Part shown: positions 31,166 through 43,100 of the stretch, one piece after another
How the letters are laid out: each line of letters starts with the position of its first letter
How positions within the stretch are numbered: the first letter of the stretch is position 1
NCBI RefSeq assembly: GCF_003265705.1
Contig: NW_020313056.1
Span: 9,246,188 to 9,310,187 of the forward strand
Direction: 5' to 3'
Length of the DNA stretch: 64,000 nt
Origin: Callorhinus ursinus
Lineage: Eukaryota > Chordata > Mammalia > Carnivora > Otariidae
Made by a program: the position numbers and the translations under genes
Notes under the pieces: model-generated
What the model was told of the DNA's origin: nothing
What the model saw: only the letters and a program-made list of their open reading frames with translations
Database searches by the model: none

Positions 31166-32226
31166 AAGAAACCACCAAGGTCTGGGCACTCAGAGCACCC
31201 ACTGCTATTTTTCTAGGCCTTCTGAACAGATGGCGAATAAACAGATATACAGGCATGCGTGCATGCGTGCCCATGTGTACACACATTCGTCTGGTTAGCG
31301 TATGTGTATTTGGAAGCCCTGCGTTTATACTGCTACCAGCACCCTGGGGTTCTTCACAGCCCTTCTCTGTTTTTAGTACCTTCCCCAATACTGAGATTGT
31401 AGGCAATCTCCCGGCCTCGCCAGCCACCTCCTCCCCACTTGACACCTGCCACTTCTGCCCGGCGTTCTCACGGGCGTGTAGGAGGCGAGCTGCCTCTGCC
31501 CAGCACGCTGCCTGCCCCCTGCTTTACTGCGTCCCTGTGGGCAACCTCCACGCTGCAAAAGGGCAATGGGAGAGGTGGGTGCAGCCTCTGAAGTAAATCA
31601 CAACTTCTAGTTGGCTGTTTGGCCCTGAATGCCAGAACTCCAGAGAGGGAAAGTTTCCCCTTGATCTCAAGGATGGTGTATGGATTTCCAGGTTTCTCGG
31701 AAAGGCTGGTTTTCAAAGGTGATACATCTTTGGCTGTTTTGGAAAGATGTCCTTGAACGTTCATAGACTAAACTCTCACACCAGTCTGGCCTCTGGGAAG
31801 GCCTGCTGCCATCTCCTGCTGCGAGGATTCCCTGCAGTACGCCGTGCCCCCGGCCCCGGTCTCAACAGGCTTGAACAGAGCTGCCTGGGAAGGGAATCTG
31901 CACCGTGTTTCATGCTGGTATGCTCGCTCAGTTACAAGAACCTTAGAGCCAAAACAAGGTCCCCCACCCTGGGGACAATCCGTGCGGTCCTGGGTTCTGC
32001 AGTGCAGGCAGAAAAGGAGACAGGAAGGCGCCCGAGGTGGGTCTGAAATAATCAAAGGTGCTTTGGGTCAGCCACGAGAAGACTGTGGGTCTTAGGATTT
32101 GTGGAGTGTCGATCCCCAGAGAGAGGCTCTTGTGGCCCTTGGGACAGGCTTGGGTCTCTCGCTCACCCACAGTGTGTGTGTGTGGACGTTATGTCTTGAC
32201 TCTGTAAAATGCCTCATCAAAGGGAG

Positions 32227-32427
32227 TTTTTTTTTTTTTTTTTTTTAAGATTTTTATTTATTTGAGAGAGGGAGAGAGAGAGAATGAGCAGGGGAAGGAG
32301 CAGAGGCAGGGGGAGCAGCAGACTCTCCACTGAGCAGGGAGCCCGACGTGGGACTCGATCCCGGGACTCCAGGATCATGACCTGAGCCGAAGGCAGTCGC
32401 TCAACCAACTGAGCCACCCAGGCGCCC
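32227..32427 (-). mobile_element. Can-SINE
   Basis: TCAAAGGGAG flanks both ends. It has a GA-rich block, then GAGCCACCCAGGCGCCC. Confidence 0.92.
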
Positions 32428-33264
32428 TCAAAGGGAGATTTTAAGGAGTAAAGATTTCCCCAGAGCTGGTTGTTTTGTTGGTTTTGAAAGGCCTTCTTGA
32501 GCCACAGGAATATGACCTACAGTTCTTAAAAAAAAGTGTCCCTTCTGACACTGGGTTTCCTTCCCCCGCTCACCACGCTGACGTGCGTAGCTTTGCAGGG
32601 TGAATGCCTAGTGACAGCCGCCTTGGCCTGGATCCCCAGTCCCCTTAGGGAGGGAGCCGGCTACTGGCGCGGCCTGTGGGCAGGGCATCTACATTCCCAA
32701 GAAGCAGCGTGCTGCCACCTGCTGTGAGCTCAGTAGAACAGGACCCTGGGGTGCAAACCCCCAGACAGGGACGCGAAGCTTTTGTTTGCTGGCATGTAGT
32801 TTAACACTGGAAACTTCCATCACTACCATCTCTGGCTTAAGGGTTTAGATGTCTGTATGCCCATAAAAAGACAAATTTACTTGAAATTTCCAAATCCATA
32901 AATGGATTTTTTAAGCACCTGAGCATTGGGGGCAGGAAGTTAGCTGGTTTTCCTCAATAGGTTTTCAAAAGAAATGTGGGTTCTTCTGAGAGGCAGTGGC
33001 TAACTCAGCTGGGGGCAAGGGGGTTTCGATTCATGAAAGCAGCACAACTGTTTTCTTGGACCTTCTTGTCCCTCTATATACTTGCAGTGCTGTGTTTAAT
33101 GGATACAGAGGGTGTATATATGGAATATGTGAAACTGTAAATGTGAAAGCACCTTATTCTAATTAGACTTATTTGTAATTTAAATGGCATCCACATTTTA
33201 TCAGCAAAATTATGTACAATTTAGGAAATTTATACTACTTTGCTTACTAGCCCAAGTTTAATTT

Positions 33265-33438
33265 TAAGATTTTAGAGTGAGCACACGTGCACACATGCAG
33301 GAGCAGAGGGAGAATCTTTAAGCAGACTCCCTGCTGAGCATAGAACCTGATCTCATGACCCTGAAATCATGACCTGAGCTGAAATCAAGAGTCGGCCACT
33401 TAACTGACTGGGCCACCCAAGTGTGCCCCCCACCCCGC
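33265..33438 (-). mobile_element. Can-SINE, eroded
   Basis: AGTTTAATTTT flanks both sides. The head reads GGGCCACCCAAGTGTGCC. Confidence 0.85.
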
Positions 33439-33467
33439 CAGTTTAATTTTTTAAAAAATATTTCCTT

Positions 33468-33585
33468 TGGGGGTGTCTGGCTGGCTCAGTTGATGGAGCT
33501 TGTGGCTCTTGATCTCGGGGTTGAGTTCAAGCCCCCAGGTTGGGTGTAGAGATTAAAAATCTTTCAAATAAAAAAAATCATCTCC
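33468..33585 (+). mobile_element. Can-SINE, older short subfamily
   Basis: GGGGGTGTCTGGCTGGCTCA head, then TTGATCTCGGGGTTGAGTTC and GTGTAGAGATT. Confidence 0.88.
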
Positions 33586-33621
33586 TTCATAGTGTTCCCA
33601 AAGGTATTCATTAAAACTTTT

Positions 33622-33806
33622 TTTTTTTAAAAGATTTTATTTATTTGACAGAGACACAGCCAGAGAGGGAACACAAGCAGGGGGAGTGGCAGAGGGAGAA
33701 GCAGGCTTCCTGCCGAGCAGGGAGCCCGATGTGGGGCTCGATCCCAGGACCCTGGGATCATGACCTGAGCCGAAGGCAGTCAACGACTGAGCCACCCGGG
33801 CGTCCC
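33622..33806 (-). mobile_element. Can-SINE, antisense to the next copy
   Basis: Near-consensus body. It forms an inverted pair with 33897-34083, about 90 bp apart. Confidence 0.92.
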
Positions 33807-33896
33807 CATCAAAACCTACTTTGATGGACATACCCACTAGGCCTGCAATGACAATGCAGTCTTTAGTGGGTTTGTTTTTGTTTAAAAGTAAATCGA

Positions 33897-34083
33897 GAGG
33901 TGCCTGGGTATCTCAGTCAGTTAAGTGTCTGCCTTTGGCTCAGGTCATGATCTCAGGATCCTTGGACCAAGTCCCACATAGGTCTCCCTGCTCAGCAGGG
34001 ATGGGGGAGGAGTCTGATTCTCCCTCTCCTTCTGTCTCCTGCTCACGCTTTGTCTCAAATAAAATCCTAAAAAGAAAAACTTG
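33897..34083 (+). mobile_element. Can-SINE
   Basis: Head AGGTGCCTGGGTATCTCAG, body TTTGGCTCAGGTCATGATCT and a short A-rich tail. Confidence 0.9.
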
Positions 34084-34167
34084 TTAAAAAAGTAAACTGA
34101 ACATTTTGAAAGTTACCTCCAGACCCTCCATCTTACTTTTTTTCCATCCCCTTTCACACATGGTGTT

Positions 34168-34349
34168 TTGTTTTTAAGATTTTTATGTATTTGTCAGTGC
34201 AAACACAAGCGGGGGGTGGGGGGGTGGGCGGCAGAGGGAGAAGCAGCTCCCCGCTGAGCAAGGAGCCTGATGAGGGACTTGATCCCAGGACCCTGGGATC
34301 ATGACCTGAGCCGAAGGCGGACAACCAACTGAGCCACCCAGGCGCCCCA
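34168..34349 (-). mobile_element. Can-SINE
   Basis: The flanks CACACATGGTG and CACACATGCTG match. The tail block has a GGGGGGTGGGGGGGTGGG run. Confidence 0.9.
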
Positions 34350-36033
34350 CCACACATGCTGCTTTTTCCGATCAGATGTGCAGTGCGTGTGTAATGGTGC
34401 TGTTACAAAGCTGAGCAGGGCCCAGGAGCAGGCAGGATCAGCTAGGCCAGAACATGCCGCACAGAAGCCCGTGGGCTCCGCTCAGCCTCAGCTCATCACG
34501 GATATCCCCACTTAGGCTGTGGCAAGAGCAGCAGTGAGTCTCCCTCTGACCTTTGACATTGCTGAGCATGGACAGATTAGTGAGCAGGTGGTCCCGTTCT
34601 GGAATGAGGACCTATCCGAATCCTGTCATTATTCAGACTGTATTCTTCTGTGGTATCTGCCTTTTTAATCACGTATTTCCTCTGGCTGCCAAAAAGACCT
34701 CCCTAAGAAACGGCCAGAGATTTTCTAGGGCTTGGAAGCCCCTTGGTCCTTTTGTTGTTCTGTGCCAATATCTGCTGGAGATCTGTGGCCGCAGTGTCCT
34801 GTAAGCTGAGCCTGTGCTCCCCGGTTTGGGAGGTCATGCCTGAAACTTCTCTGGGCCCTAATAGGACCCTCTTGTCTGGCTGGCTCCTTGGACTCAAGGT
34901 CAAGAGCAGTGTAAACGTGCTTGGACGGTGATAAGGAAACCAGAACGGTGCAGACCTCCCCTAGCCTAGAGGAGGGGGACATGCTGGTTTTTGGCTGAGT
35001 TTGGGGAGTTAGGGTCTAGAGGGTTTGTTGGCAACAGTCTGTTCCCTGAAAGCCCCAACTCTGAGATGGTGTGCCAACCTTTGTCATCGCTCGCCTTGGC
35101 CAGGTAACGCCTGCCTGAGGGAGCAGTATGGTAGAGGGTAGACACCCATGTGGATGAGGCTTCTGTGCTGTGAAGAGATCACCTCCTGAAGGAACGAGGT
35201 GCTGTACTGTAGGTGGACAAATGTCTACACTTGGCAGAGGAGCCGGTTGGAGGCCTCCTCAGAGGGCAAGGCAGTGTGCCAAACTAGACGGCTGTGTGAC
35301 GGCCGTGTGACGGTCGTGTGAGCTCGTAACAAGCGCAGCTGCCATCAGTCCTGACCTGTCACCGCTTTGCTGAGACCTCAAATGATTTCACCTCTCTGTG
35401 CCTGTTTTTCTGTAACCTAGAAACTCACCTCTCTCACACCGCTAAGACAGTATGTGTCAGTAGCTCCTCAGGGCACCTGGTGTTGGAAGTGCTTCGTACC
35501 TACCTCCTGGTGTTCTTACTGCCAGACACGGAAGCCGGCTGCTCCCGGTCCGCCCTCCGGGCCTGCCACTCAGGGCTGATGGAGGGGACTTTGCCCGATT
35601 CCATGCTGGAGATGTCCAGGCCTAACCTTGCTTGTTTTGTCCTATCTAGCTCTCACGTCTCCCCACTGGGATGCAAGCCCCAGGCCACTGCAAGTCTCCC
35701 AGGAAAAACTGTAGTGACAGAGTCCATGAGAACAAGAATTTGTGTCTCTCTGCGCTGGAACTGTAGGGAGTGGTTGAGTTTTGGAAGAGGTCCACTGAAG
35801 CCCGTGGCTCCTAGTGGGCCCTGACTTTGTCTCCCTTTGTGCAAAACCAGAGCTGTTAATTGCACATCCATTAGTTCTGAGGCCATGAAGCTTTAGAGCA
35901 CTGCTCCCCAGCAGGGCGCACAGCTCTACCAGGTCCGTGGGTCTCTTCGATCGATTCACTTTTACTTCACTTTATCCTAGTCACTGCCCACCAACTTAAG
36001 CGCTGAGCATCCTCTCACGTGGCGGAGGGCTGT

Positions 36034-36156
36034 TAAAAGGTTGCTGGGTCCCATTCCAGGGTTTGTGGTGTAGTAGGTATGGAACTCAAGAACACGTATT
36101 TCTCATATTTCTAATTTCCTAGGTGATGCTGTGGTAATTTGAGAACCACTGTCCTA
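36034..36156 (+). mobile_element. MER5A-like fragment
   Basis: It carries GGTCCCATTCCAGGGTTTGT, then CTAGGTGATGCTGTGG and an end GAGAACCACTG. Confidence 0.6.
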
Positions 36157-38274
36157 TGCAGTCACATTGCTAGTGGGCTTCTTGTAATATAGAACACAGA
36201 ACTGTAGGTGATAGCCGTTCCTTCTGAGAGCATCACAAATGCTGTGGATCATGCTGAGAAACGCTGCCTTTGAATTAAACAGAGGGCACCTCTGCTCCCC
36301 TGGAAGACTGCTGTGCATGCTCAGAGCCAGTCCGTCCTTGGGACTGAAGGGAGTTTCCTGCGGAGGATCAGAGCCAAGGGTGAGGTGTTCACGCGGCTGG
36401 GGGTTTGGGGCGCACAACCTGCGGCAGTCGGCCCAAGTCTGCCGCCCCCACCCTGCCGCTCCTCGGGAGGGTCTTGCAGCCTCTCTGTCCGGGATGCTCA
36501 GCGGGCACCACAGTAGCAACTTCTTCCCTCCTTCTAGCCTGAAATTTGTAGTCCTGACAGAGGCGGCTCTCTCCCTCCATTTGGGATCTCACCAGTGGGG
36601 CTGCCGGCCTTCCTGAGACACTCAGCCTGCTCTGTGAGGGGCAGGACCTGGTGGATGCTGGGCTCTACCTCCCTTTGCCCTGTGGACCCGCCTGGGAGAC
36701 AGATCAGGAGGTCTTCTCAGCTGTTTGCTGCAGAAACCCAGCTACCTGGGAGCAGTCATCACATCCCCTCTAGGCTCAGAAGGGTTGACCCTAACTTCTC
36801 ACGAGGAGATGGACCTTTTTCCGGTGCAAGGTAAATATGCTGCTTTTCTCCTAATGTTTCCCGCTTCCCCATTAAATGGTCTCCTTTTTGCAAAACTGAC
36901 CTGCCTATTGTGGCTCTTTCTTCATATGGACAGTGCTTCCCTACTGCCACATTTTTCTCTCACATCGTCTAATTGAGAAGGGAGAAAACCCAGAAATAGG
37001 TAAATGACTTCATTAGTTTATGACTGCCTTCTCCAGCCACAGGTGAGCATTTCCAAAACAGCCTTTACCACCCATTATGCAACAACCCCCCAGGGCCAGT
37101 GTGTTCCTGTAGCTGTAACCAGGGCTCCTTAGGTCTTTTGGAGAATCCACTAGAAATGACCTCAAGTTATTTTCAATGGGTCCATGAAGCTCCTTTGCCC
37201 TATAAAAGAGCAGCCCCTCAGCATACCCCAGGATGGCCCAAGGGCCAGTCTTGCAGTCACACATCTGGGCCAAACAGTACTCAAGTACGGATTCTCACTT
37301 TCTCCCCTTTCAAAGAGACCTACTTTATCTAAAGCCCAGCAGACAGGGACTACTGCACAGGACGGAGCACCCTGTCCTGTGACCCTGGAGTTACCTTATC
37401 ACTGATACTAAGGAGCCAAGAAACAGTGGCCAAAGTAGAAGATAAAAAGAATAAAAAAATGTCATTACTGGGGGGAAAAGAAAGAAGAGAACCACCTAGG
37501 AGGATACAGGAAGTGTGACCTTGATTTTTATTTTTCGTAGCAGGGAGGGTGATCTGCCAGTGGAGGAGACGAAGAACTAAAGGCCTAAAGGCCCCAGGAG
37601 CTGAAAACCGGAAGGCAGGCTGCCACTCTGTGACCACGCTGTGTAAGCGCCGGATTAAACCCAAACTGGGTACAGCACAGAAGTGTGGGGGGAGCTGTGC
37701 CACAGCAACTGGCCTGAAGCTTTCCACAGGGCAGGTGCTTAGTAATCCCACCGTCAGGAAAGAGAGAGACTCACGTATAAAGAATGTTCACTTCAAGAGT
37801 TTATCATTTCCAACAGTGGTTATAATTATTGTTAAATGTTTAAAAAGCATATCAAATCATAAATGATCTCAACTCTGTTAGAGGGAAAAGCCAAAATATT
37901 TGAAGGTAGGTTTCTGTGTTTACCAAGTTTCCAACAAAGAAAATACATTTATATCAGAAATGTTATTTTCTAAAAATCAAGCTGTTAAAAGGGGAGATGT
38001 GCTCAAACAGAAAGAATCTGTGGATGCAGCAGGAGGCTCTCATGAGGAACTCTGCAGGTTAGATACATTTCTCCCCTGTGTCTAAAACTACCCTGAGCTG
38101 GGACTCTTCTGGAAAGTCTTCCCCCTCCCACCCCCGGAACCACACCACCACTGGTAAAATAGGACGGTGTTCTGCAGTGCTCAGTGACAAACCCTTCCTT
38201 CCAAGGCAACCCCTGCCCTGCGCTTGCCCCCAAGCCCACCCTAAACAATCAAACAGCTGCTTTTACTTATTAGT

Positions 38275-38500
38275 ACTTAACTCTGCATATGTTCTCTGCT
38301 TAAAGTATGTCTTTTTTACATCTTACAACCATCCTGAAGGTGATTTTTCTCATTTTTCAGAAGAAATCAAAGTGGAGAGGCTGAGTCATTTGCTGAAGGT
38401 CATACATGTCACGCGCAGAGTAATTCAAACCCAGGTTGGCCCAATCTCAAAGTATGAATCCAACTCTTTAGATCCAGAAAGAATTGGCATCACCACTGAG
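38275..38500 (+). mobile_element. MIR SINE
   Basis: It carries the MIR core in order: CTCATTTTTCAGAAG, GGCTGAGTCATTTGCTGAAG and AATTCAAACCCAGGTTGG. Confidence 0.75.
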
Positions 38501-39379
38501 AAAGTCACTAAGACCTGTCAGAAACTCACTACATACCAGCTCTTAAAATCTTTAAAAGCTAGGTAAACTAAGATGATGGAATGAGAAACTTCCATTTAAA
38601 GCATTTTTAAACATGAGAATTAATGATCTGTGCCAGAGTAAAGGATAGGAAAGGTATCAGTCTTTCTGTTCAGAAACTATTTTAAAAGGCACATTTACAA
38701 AGACAAATCACCTTCTAGTTGTTTTAAGAAGGAAAAAATTCACAACCTGCTCAGTCCTCCGAGGCTAAGATGCTGAAGCAAGGGTTCTCTGCAACAGAAT
38801 GTGCCGTGTGTTTACCTGACTGTTCACCAAGAGCTCTACCTGATCGTTGCCAGACAGGTGCTCTCGGAGCTTACGTAATAAGCAGCAAACATAAGTCATC
38901 ACCACCGACTGTTTTCCACTACAGATTTTTTACCTGTATTAAATTATACTTCAAAAGTAGATCCCAGTAATATCTCAATATCCTGCCAGTGACCACTTAA
39001 ATAGTGATATATGATTTAATGCTTCCATTACTATGTCAAGACAAACAAAAATGAGTAGACTGATACAACACTTAGACTGATTAAGCTGGAGGGTTTCTCT
39101 TGCCAACACTACAAAAACAGCATGTGAAGAAAAAACATTCAAGTCAGGTGCCTGAATTTTGAGAGAGATCACTGATGTGTGCAGAATGAGATTTCAATTT
39201 AATCTGCACTGAACGGACAATTCCAGCAGAAGTAAACTATGCCTCTCAATTGAGATAGTCTGATTACTCCTTAAAAACCAGCTGTTCTAGAACCTGCCCA
39301 GGCAGCCTTGTTTGCTAGCATATACCCACTCTCATGGCTCATCCTAGACCTCAGGCTGTACTCTGAAAAGTTCCAAGTA

Positions 39380-39540
39380 ACTGCCAATTTGCAGATAAGA
39401 CAGACACTCTCAAAAAGGGCAAATGTCTACGCTTTCTAATGTACTCAACAGCCTTGTGAAGCCAGGAAGGGCATCTCTCCCCAATCCACAGAGGGAACCA
39501 TCCGGCCCAGAGTTCATGCTGCCACCTAGAAATGGGTCCA
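39380..39540 (+). mobile_element. MIR-like SINE, eroded
   Basis: GTACTCAACAGCCTTGTGAA followed by CTCCCCAATCCACAGAGG resembles the MIR layout. Boundaries approximate. Confidence 0.45.
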
Positions 39541-39759
39541 GAAAAGTTCTAATAGATAAGCCCCAAACCTTCATTAATGTTCCCTTTTCCCTGGTAAGGA
39601 AAGACTGAGTTTGAATTTCAATTATTTAAAGAAATTCATTATAGTAGTATTAGCACCAAAAACCTGTCTTTAAGATATTCTTAGACACGTATTTGAGGGC
39701 TTTTTAAAAAAAAAAAAAAACTTCGGATTAGATTTAAAACTATGAAATGTGCATTTCTT

Positions 39760-40196
39760 GGCAAGTTACACCAGTGATTCTTTACTTATTCACATTTCCA
39801 ATAAAAGCTTATGGAAACAGACAAAAATACAAAAGAGAGAAACACAAATGGCAATGCCTCAAAACAATTTAGTAACAGAAAAAAGTCTCCACGCTCAGTG
39901 TCCATCAGAATTTTAAAGTTATCCCAACAACAGTGCAAATGCTCAACTCATGATCATATACTGAACTAATACTTGTCCCTGGAAGCTGCAAACTGGAAAG
40001 TCACCCACTTCTATTCATGATCACACAAACCACCTAATTTGCTCAAGGTTCAGCTTAAAGCAACATTTAATATTCTTTACAAGATGGAATTTGTGACAAG
40101 TTCAAAAGAAAAACTTGCTTTAATGCAGCTGTGCTCAGACGTCTATGTGATTTCCTCAGAAACCACTGTTGGCTTAGCCAATCTGGAAAACGCAGT
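39760..40196 (-). other. CSE1L: CSE1L 3' untranslated region (end approximate)
   Basis: It begins directly after the TGA at 40197-40199. No canonical AATAAA is seen near by. Minus-strand variants are ATTAAA at 40119-40124 and 40066-40071, and AATAAG at 39785-39790. I set the end after the last, which is a guess. Confidence 0.45.
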
Positions 40197-43100
40197 TCAA
40201 AGCAGTGTCACACTGGCCGCCTGAAGGTAGCCTTGGAGATACTGGAGCGCTTCCGCATTGAGGCTGGTGCTCACCATCGAGGGAACCTACAATAGATGGG
40301 AAACATGCCGGTCCTTGGAGATCTTAATAAACCAACACAAGCCCCATCTTCTCCAGAACTGCCATGTCTTGGGAAGGGCAATCCATCACCAGTGACTCTT
40401 GCAGAGATTCTCAAGGATCTCAATTGCTTTACACCTTCAGAACTGGATAGGTCTAAAAAGCAGATCCATAAGGAATTACTGCTGTTCAGTGTGGTAGTGG
40501 CATTGTGGGGATTAAAAAAAAAAGTCCTTATTGGTGAGCAATGCATAATTAAGGACATATAGGTGAAATGACATCATGCCCAAGACGAAACACATGCAAC
40601 AAGAATGGCAGAATACTGGTACTTTTTGAAGGTCTATATGTGAAGGTTCATTATGCTATTTCTATGTGTTTGACGTTCTCCATAATAAAACATTGAAAAA
40701 TATACATTTTCTCTGATAATCTAGAAGACTCTGTAAAAGGTGCTGGATAATGCAACTCTACAGCCATTATGTTTACTCCATGATCCAATATTTGAGTATG
40801 TTGCAGTTTAAAAAAAAAAATGCCTACATTTTAATAGAATGATTTCAATCTGGGAAATAAATACATTTCTATTCAAAGGGTTTTAGAGTGCCTTGGCTGG
40901 CTCAGTTGGAGCCAGCGACTCTAGATCTTGGGAGTTTTAAGTACAAGCCTCATGTCAGGTGTAGAGATTACTTAAATAAATAAATAAAATTTAAAAAGTG
41001 TGTGGGGGATGTGTGAGCGGGTTTTATCCCCCGCTTTGTCCTTATTCCAAAAGTCATTTGCTTAAAATCTACTTCTAGCACATCATTCTAATGAAAGAAA
41101 ATTAAGGCCTAACTACAGGCACCAGCATAACTACTACCTTCTGGCCTTCCCAGAAAGGGGTCCATTAGTCAGAGTTCTTGGACAACACACTTACCCTTCC
41201 TGGACAGGCAGTAGACAGCTTGTGAAGTGACTGTGCCAGGTGAATTTTGGGATTGTTCACCATCTGACCTACAGGATCATGCTCTTTTTTCCCCGCAAAT
41301 GCCAACTGTGAGAAGGCGGTCTGATACCCTGGTGTATCTTCTATGTCAATAAAATGTTCTTCATCAGGAATGGTATCATCTTCAGGTAACTCAAAAAGGC
41401 CAATCAGAGACTGTAATAAAGGAGTCCTGGATTTGAAGCAAGCAAGCAGACAAAAGATTAAGTGAATACTTCTGAAGATCTAAACAAAGAGCAGCAATTC
41501 CTCAGAGACACAAATCATAGAGGCACAGTCTCAAGAGCTGCAAGGGACCTTTGAAATGGGATGGACATCAGTTCTTACAGCTATCCTCCAAAACCACTCT
41601 TAACTTCTTTTTGGCCACAGCACGCCAATTTCCCTTTTGGAAACTACTCCATCCCCAGAACTGTCCAGCTGGCTGTGTGACCCACTGTGTCACATGTGAC
41701 TGAAGCCATGTGACTGAAGCCAAACCAGAGATTCACTACTGCCAGAAGTTAGTTAGAAGAAATAGGCCTCGAATCATCAGATCCTTTTCTGGAAGAAGGT
41801 GCCTGAGTGAACCCAAAATGAGGCAAGGTTCCTGAGAGCAAGAGGTCTAGAAAAGCCAGGAATACCAGTCATGGAGCACAAGCACATAAGACCCTCTTTT
41901 AGCCCTATTCAATTTCTCCACTTGAAGATTTAAGCCAACTAGTTGAGTGTCATCATAAACATTCCTAGAGATCATGTAGACCAGCGACTTTCACCAGATT
42001 CTCAAAGGGGGCACATGAACCCCCTACAATAAAGTTAAGAATCAGGAAACATCTTTCTAGACCCAGAAGGACCCACAAGTCCTGTCTTGGATCTGATGGT
42101 TGCTAGTGGAGAACCTGAGATCAGAACCCAATTCTCAGCCCTCGGGAGAATAAGCTTGTTTAGTTTTGCAGTCATAAGGGAAGGAAGCTGTAATTCCCAG
42201 AGTTTGGAGCACTACTTACCATAGCTTGGTATACTCTGTGTCCATCATTGGGGGACATTCTGTTAGTAATTTCGTTATGCCAACCGCACAAATCTTTTTC
42301 TCTACGTTTCCAGATACTTTCTGAATTTCAGGAATAATGATTTTTTCCAAAACCATTCCAAACATTCTATTAAAATAAAATATTAGACTATCACTATAAT
42401 TAAACTGTGAAATGCTTAGATGTTATTTACACTGACTCCTTAGGAATATAATAAAGTCCAAAATAATAGGGCTACTATTTTTGGTCAACTGAATGGCAGA
42501 GACCTAGAGATGACAAAGCAAAAATGAAACCTCAAACTTTGGCCCTGTGGCCAAGCGCTGCCAACAACTTCTGTGAAATACTAAAGTCTGTGCTCATGTG
42601 GAATCTTCAAAACCACTTTTCTATCACCTTTTTTTTAATTACTCAAGAAATCTTTGAAAAATTAGAAATAATAAAGAGAAAGAAGAAAAAGAATTACCCA
42701 TCACCCCACTATCCAGTAATAACTAGTTTTAACATTACTGGATTATAAACTTCCCAACTTCCTATACTTACGTACCTATAAGGATATAAGTGTTAATGGC
42801 TATATTATAAAAATTATTTAGCCACCAATCTAAATGTTGTTGCAAACATCCTAAGAGCAATACCAAATGATGTAAAATCCTCAGTTTCTACTTCACTAAA
42901 ATTACCTGAAGTGGAAATAGTGGATATCAAAGATACTGGACATTTTTAATACTCTAGGTATTATTTTTTGCTTTATAGAAAGATCATACCAGTTTACCCA
43001 CTAGCAGTTAATGAAACTGATTTCCTCACAAATCTCTACAGCTGAAAAGCATATTTTCTGGTACTACTTTTTCAGGCTAATTCATTTTTTTCATCTCAAT

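Larger units (their letters stand above)
30540..39759. other. Intergenic region between STAU1 and CSE1L 3' ends
   Basis: Both genes end here tail to tail. I see Can-SINEs at about 31055, 32227, 33265, 33470, 33622, 33897 and 34168, a MER5A-like fragment, two MIR-like fragments and a GTGTGACGG-type short repeat near 35290-35323. The rest, including 30540-31050, 34370-36030 and 36160-38270, looks unique and GC-moderate. Open frames of 100-190 codons occur but carry no recognisable domain or splice pattern. Confidence 0.7.

Noticed and set aside
31024..31596. Open frame of 190 codons in the intergenic region
   Set aside because: It starts in a Can-SINE and shows no family, splice pattern or start context that would support a gene.
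37527..37532. Minus-strand AATAAA as the CSE1L poly(A) site
   Set aside because: It is 2.7 kb beyond the stop; nearer variants exist and nothing shows the 3' UTR reaching that far.
38078..38566. Open frame of 162 codons
   Set aside because: It overlaps a MIR repeat on the same strand; no domain is recognisable.
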